DNA from: Colias croceus
Taxonomy: Eukaryota > Arthropoda > Insecta > Lepidoptera > Pieridae
NCBI RefSeq assembly: GCF_905220415.1
Contig: NC_059544.1
Span: 2,358,501-2,422,500 of the forward strand
Length of the DNA stretch: 64,000 bases
Direction: 5' to 3'
This document shows positions 59,250 through 64,000 of this stretch, piece by piece; position 1 is the stretch's first letter; each line of letters opens with the position of its first letter. Made by a program: the position numbers and the translations under genes. Below the pieces are notes generated by a model. It was not told the DNA's origin. It saw only the letters and a list, made by a program, of their open reading frames with translations, and did not search any database.

Positions 59250-59720
59250 GCCCTGTCAACTGTGTCTCGTTAATCTCATTAGGCCACCATTCATTATGCA
59301 AAGACTCTGAGCACTACATGCACAGGGGGCGATGACACCATCACGGCGAAATAATTGATTTAAGTTTCCTCTACACCTCATAAAATATTCAGTGGCGAAA
59401 TCAAATTAATTATTCGCCATCAAACCCTAATCCGAGCCCCCACTTGGACACACAGTAGAGACACGTCTAACTGGTCTAACGAATCACAGCGATCACCTCC
59501 CTACTTCCCCCTGGGGAATAATTTGTACTGTGGCCCCCTTGTGAAAGGTAACACCGCGGGAAGCCGCCCGGGGCAGCCAAGTTATAATGGGGAGAAATTA
59601 TTAGACGCAAAACTATAATTGGCGAATCATTTTTGCTCATTATGCTGTCCGAAACGTCAACGGTCTGATGATGAGATTTTTCACCCCTTACGATTCGCGT
59701 TACACTGTTGTTAAGTTTAA
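59250..59720. promoter_or_regulatory. Candidate conserved non-coding island
   Basis: The stretch is notably GC-richer than its neighbours, has no ORF, and is dense in possible factor sites: AATTATTC, ATAATTGG, and the dyad TTCCCCCTGGGGAA (59505-59518). It resembles ultraconserved intronic or upstream blocks of developmental genes. Inference from composition only. Confidence 0.28.
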
Positions 59721-61225
59721 AATTTGCACTATGGGAGGTGTTAATCTACTGGATTGATTTTAAAAATATTTTGCATGAAAAGTACACGATAAATCTTTTC
59801 TAGTTTATCACAAAAAGTATCTAAGATGATTATTTAGGTTAAAAATTATACCATAAAATTTTATGAGTTTTATTAACGTTTCATTTCGAAAACGAATTGA
59901 ACGATTGAACAAAAGGTATCCTACATCAATTTACAACGCATAAATTATTCACAATTTTGCATGTACTTAATCCGCATATGGGATCTTTACACGATATTTT
60001 AATGTGAGAAATTTAAATTGAACTTTATTTTCATGAGGATAAATCACGTTTTACAAAAATAGTTCAATTTGTGCTATCACAGCAACTTCACTATAAAAGG
60101 ACTCAATTTAAAAGGTAAGTGTCAGATTACATCGCCGCATAATTAACAATTAGTTACCTCATCTAGATAAACTTTGTGCAATAATTATTGAAAATATCTC
60201 TTAAATAAGCTTTAAGTATTCCAAACATAGAACTCTACTTTCATACGTTATAGTTGGCAACTCAAACGCAAATTTAAGACGCAAATGATAAAATATCTTA
60301 CCCTTTTTCAATATAGACATAACGTATCTATGCCGTGAGTGGGATGGACACACAATTCGTTCCCCTACGCTCCCCCCGGCTCGTCATTCTGATTAATAAG
60401 ACTTCTTTTGTGTGCTCGTGGACGGGGGTTTTTAATTTGTTACTTATTTACTTGAGGGTTTTGTTAAAGAGCGGAACAATGTGGACGCGCCCTTATTGCT
60501 CTTGCGTGGGAGCCACTAATTCCATGTGTGGGAATATAAGGTCTCCTTTTATTTTCGAAAACTTTTCTTTTTGATTTCATACAATTTGGACATAAGTAAT
60601 TACGACTTTTGTGTGATACTTTGACGTATTATAACATGAAAAAGTTTTAAAAGTATGGGTTACTTCTGATATATTTTATAAGGTTACATTGAAATACTTT
60701 TCAGAGACATTTTTCTTTTTATCAGAATTTCTGTGCCTAAATTTAAAACATAATGTAACTGGACTTCTCTAAGTAAGTATATAATCGCTGTTGAAGTACA
60801 TACCTCATATATAATTCACAGTTTATTTGGATAAGATTTTTTGTAATTTTCTCCACTGATTACGTTACCCAAACATAATGAATATCTAATAAGGCACTAC
60901 TATACTCTAAATAATTAACCTAGACCGTAATAATATCACGTAGTAACATAAGCTTGTGTGTACACGCAAAAGTTGACAAAAAGATTTAGTAGGTTTTCCG
61001 TTGATTAGAAAAGTTTTTATCGCACTTGCTGCCGTATTACGATACAACTATATAACATTTCTGCGACTAATCGTAATAACTTTTCGGTACAAAATTATTA
61101 CATTAATTAGAGACTTATAGTTTTTCTTTTCATATTAGCGATTAGCGTTACGAGTTATCTACCAATTATTATATTATAATATAATATTGAGCCGTCTATA
61201 TTAATTATGATGATGTCTATACTTA

Positions 61226-61296
61226 TCTATAAAAAATACACTATACGGCTATATGAAGATCGTAAATCATATAGCCGTATAGTGTATTTTTATAGA
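61226..61296. ncRNA. 71-bp hairpin with a 30-bp stem, precursor-like fold
   Basis: A stem including ATACACTATACGGCTATATG pairs over 30 bases with one bulged A; the loop is about 10 bases (AGATCGTAAA). Size, stem length and loop suit an animal microRNA precursor or a short foldback element. No expression evidence is available. Confidence 0.3.
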
Positions 61297-64000
61297 ACAT
61301 GTATGTTATAAACAACAATTGAAACTTTAACTCTATCATGCTATCATAATATTTAAATATCTTTGGATAAGATGAACTTACTTACATGCAATTTTAGTCA
61401 TTGAGGTAATTAAGCATCTCATTCTTCATGTAAAATCAAAAAAAATAATCATAAGAGTCAAAAATATTCAAAATATTCAATTGTATAGCCGAAAAATTGG
61501 GGATTTTCATAAAAAAAATTAAAACTCGAATATCTCGAAAACGGTTAAGTTTAGGATGGGGGGTTACATAGTGAAATCATTCAGAAAAGATGTGTACTAC
61601 ATGCCCTTAACGGATCTACATCGACTTTTCCTGTAACCCTGTATATATAGAAAGATAATAATATGTCTTTAACATAAATTTCGAGTAACTAGTGTTTAAA
61701 ATAAACTACGTCCTGTCTGTTTTAGCATAATGTTTAACTTTTAATTTTATTAAAATTACTTATTAATCATAAATAATATTAATAAATAAGTTTTGTTAAT
61801 GGCTTCCGTACTTATCGTAGAGATAATGTTTTTGGCATCTAGTAGATTATATCATCCACCTGAAACAAAAGAAAACAATTATTAATATTGCATTTCTAAT
61901 ATAATAATGTAAAATTTACTTTTAATAGTATCCAGTAATGTTAAATTTAACAACATGTATTTGCATTAGTACATTCTTCTAATGTGGACAAACATAATAA
62001 AAATAATATTATGTAGAGTGCTTAAGAGTTAATAAACGTATTCCTATCTTCTCCCGTATTTGACATAATAAAGTGGGTATTAACGTAGAACCATTTAAAG
62101 AAACATCAAACAAACAACAACACTACAAAATTCATTAAATCCAATCACTTTCAATTAACAACATTCGACATAAAGACCGGGTACCTTCACAGCGCAAACC
62201 TCAGAGTACTTATTGTTTCGAATCTCGCAGAATCAACAGCATTATCTTAGATCTATGTTTATTTATAAACAGTCACTACGAGCGAGCCAATACAAGAAAC
62301 ACTCCGGCTCCAGACGTCCTCCATTGTACAATCATTAAATCGTTGGCAGTTAATGAATAATTAAGTCGCGTCTCTCTCGGATGCGGTTCAATTCATTCAT
62401 TCGAATGTTCCGTTATTATTGTGTGCCAAATGTTTGAGGCTTTTCAGGATTTCGTTTCTAATAAATTCTTGGAGAAACGTTTTCATTTCTTTTGTGAACA
62501 GAATCTTTTTAATGTATTTTTGTTTAAATGTTTATTACTTCTAGTGAAAATTCTTACGTTATGAATAAATACATTAATTAATTTTAATCGATAATATTTA
62601 AAATAATTGACTTAGGATACTGATATTTGTTACTCTATGAATTTTCACAATCTACTACCCACAATATGAAGCAATAAAACATTATACCTTTAACAACTAT
62701 ATGCTTGTATTTCATATAGACTGATATCTCCACACTCTCGCATACATTTTCAGTAAAATTTCGAATAAAATTACATCAGATACGCAGGTCACAGGCGATA
62801 AATCACCGACAGTTGAATTATAGTGGCTACTTTTCTTTGTGATGCGTTTCCTCTTGGGAGTCGAGTCGAGAGTCTGTAGAAATTTCCATTCGTTTATATT
62901 TTTTGTAAAAGTCTCCTCTAAAAGCAAACGAACGGACGTAGAAACGCAAGGGCTGCGGATGTTCGCATCTAATTGTTATGCGTAAAAGGAATTACAATGA
63001 CGGCCGTTTTTTGGGATTTTCATTGTCACGATATGGAGCTATTTATGTGGCAGTGAAGGGGAGACTGAAGCTATATATGGAGATATTTTTATGCTTAGAT
63101 TGACATGCTAATGTAAAGGAGCATGTCTTCTTGTCCACCTACACGCGGAAATCTCTGTATATAAAGACATATACACCCCGACACTTTTTCTTGATAAAAT
63201 TAGCTTTCAAACAACACGACTGAAGTTACACTTACAAATACATGCTCTGCTACACACTGTTGAAACATGTACTATCCCTAAGAGATGCACCAATGAATAA
63301 ATGCTCAGAGATAATGCCATACATAGCTGCAGCCATTATTCTCTAAGCACCAAATTACCCTCCGTACGGGTCCTCACTCCTCCGGCGTATTTCCTGCGCC
63401 TCGCGTCTCGTCTTCTTACAAAATGACCCTCTTTAGACACTGAGCATAAATCAGAAATAGTGGCTGCGTCGGAACGTAATAAACGACTAACTGTAATGGT
63501 GTTTAAGTATTATTTATACGGGCCGACTCGAAGATAATTTAGTCCGTCTGCTCCACGTGAAATATCTACAACGTTTCACTAGTATGTGGTAGTAGTTTTA
63601 AAGCATAATTTTCCGAAGAATTTTAACACCATGTCTACTTTGCGCTGTGCGGCAATTTATAGCGCTTTTTACGCTATGAATGAAACTATAAAACGGGATT
63701 GAGGCAAAAAAAAAAAAACACTGAGACTTGGTTAATTGGGAAGAATAAATCTTTGCAAGGTACGAAAGGGTTGCACCCTAGCGCACTTGGCAAAACACAA
63801 ATGTTGTATGTACAATGTACATACATACGAAAATGTTTTCGTGCATTCTTTTATTTTGTGTTTTCACAAATGAAGTACGGGAAGTTATGGAAAAGTTTTC
63901 TTCAACTTCAAACAGAGTTAAATTTAATTTATTCAAAATGATTAAGCCTTACTAACAATTATTTTATTCTAAGCTTTAAAATTATCATACGTTGTAACCG

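Larger units (their letters stand above)
42237..64000. other. Region upstream of the CELF-like gene; no convincing gene
   Basis: About 21.8 kb of AT-rich sequence. Apart from the repeats, hairpins and coding-like patch listed separately, it contains islands of lower AT content at roughly 44990-45260, 46060-46330, 49170-49560, 53440-53660, 54290-54460, 55410-55730, 56580-56830, 57960-58200, 58430-58720, 62160-62420 and 63330-63480. They are too GC-rich for drift toward the local background yet have no protein-like frames. They may be regulatory DNA or 5' leader exons of the CELF-like gene; neither can be shown from sequence alone. Confidence 0.45.

Noticed and set aside
1..64000. CRISPR arrays, prokaryotic operons, rRNA genes, viral gene clusters
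   Set aside because: Nothing of the kind was seen; the window is a eukaryotic intron-rich locus.

Overview
The window looks like nuclear DNA from a moth or butterfly. It is AT-rich, almost all non-coding, and full of repeats that I associate with Lepidoptera: non-autonomous Helitron-like units (TC...CTAG between A and T), a CR1/Zenon-type LINE, TTAA-flanked piggyBac-like elements, and P-like elements with THAP exons and 8-bp target duplications. No prokaryotic gene organisation is present.

The only host gene I can support is the 5' half of a CELF/Bruno RNA-binding protein gene on the minus strand. Four coding exons join in frame across canonical GT-AG introns: 33255-33122 (start codon), 23718-23622, 18439-18319 and 9309-9227. 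Together they encode a low-complexity N-terminus (His/Asn/Ser, then Asn runs) and most of RRM1. The gene continues past base 1. The introns are about 9.4, 5.2 and 9.0 kb. Beside the RRM1 exon is a tandem partial copy of that exon (18286-18202), open and phase-compatible, which could be a mutually exclusive exon or a relic.

Mobile DNA in the introns: an intact two-ORF LINE (13594-17732, antisense to the host gene); a 1,730-bp P-like element (18931-20660) with a decayed THAP domain; a second 1,506-bp P-like element (28821-30326) inserted in an older repeat; several Helitron-like units; and an inverted pair of GC-rich repeats.

The most striking structure is an 8.5-kb palindrome starting 308 bp upstream of the CELF start codon: arms 33563-37767 and 37854-42058 around an 86-bp loop. 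Arm coordinates mirror each other exactly (sum 75621), so the arms have no net indel. The loop starts exactly at a TTAA followed by a piggyBac-like terminal repeat. Inside each arm is a smaller palindromic element whose central TTAA is occupied by two back-to-back TTAA-flanked elements, the larger carrying a broken piggyBac-type transposase N-terminus. The palindrome is either a recent inverted duplication in the promoter-proximal region or an assembly artefact; both must be tested.

From 42.2 kb to 64 kb I find no convincing gene. There are a long-TIR MITE (50630-51192), a common lepidopteran repeat (43037-43284), three long hairpins, a doubtful coding-like patch (51430-51976) and several less AT-rich islands with homeodomain-type sites that could be cis-regulatory elements of the CELF gene.
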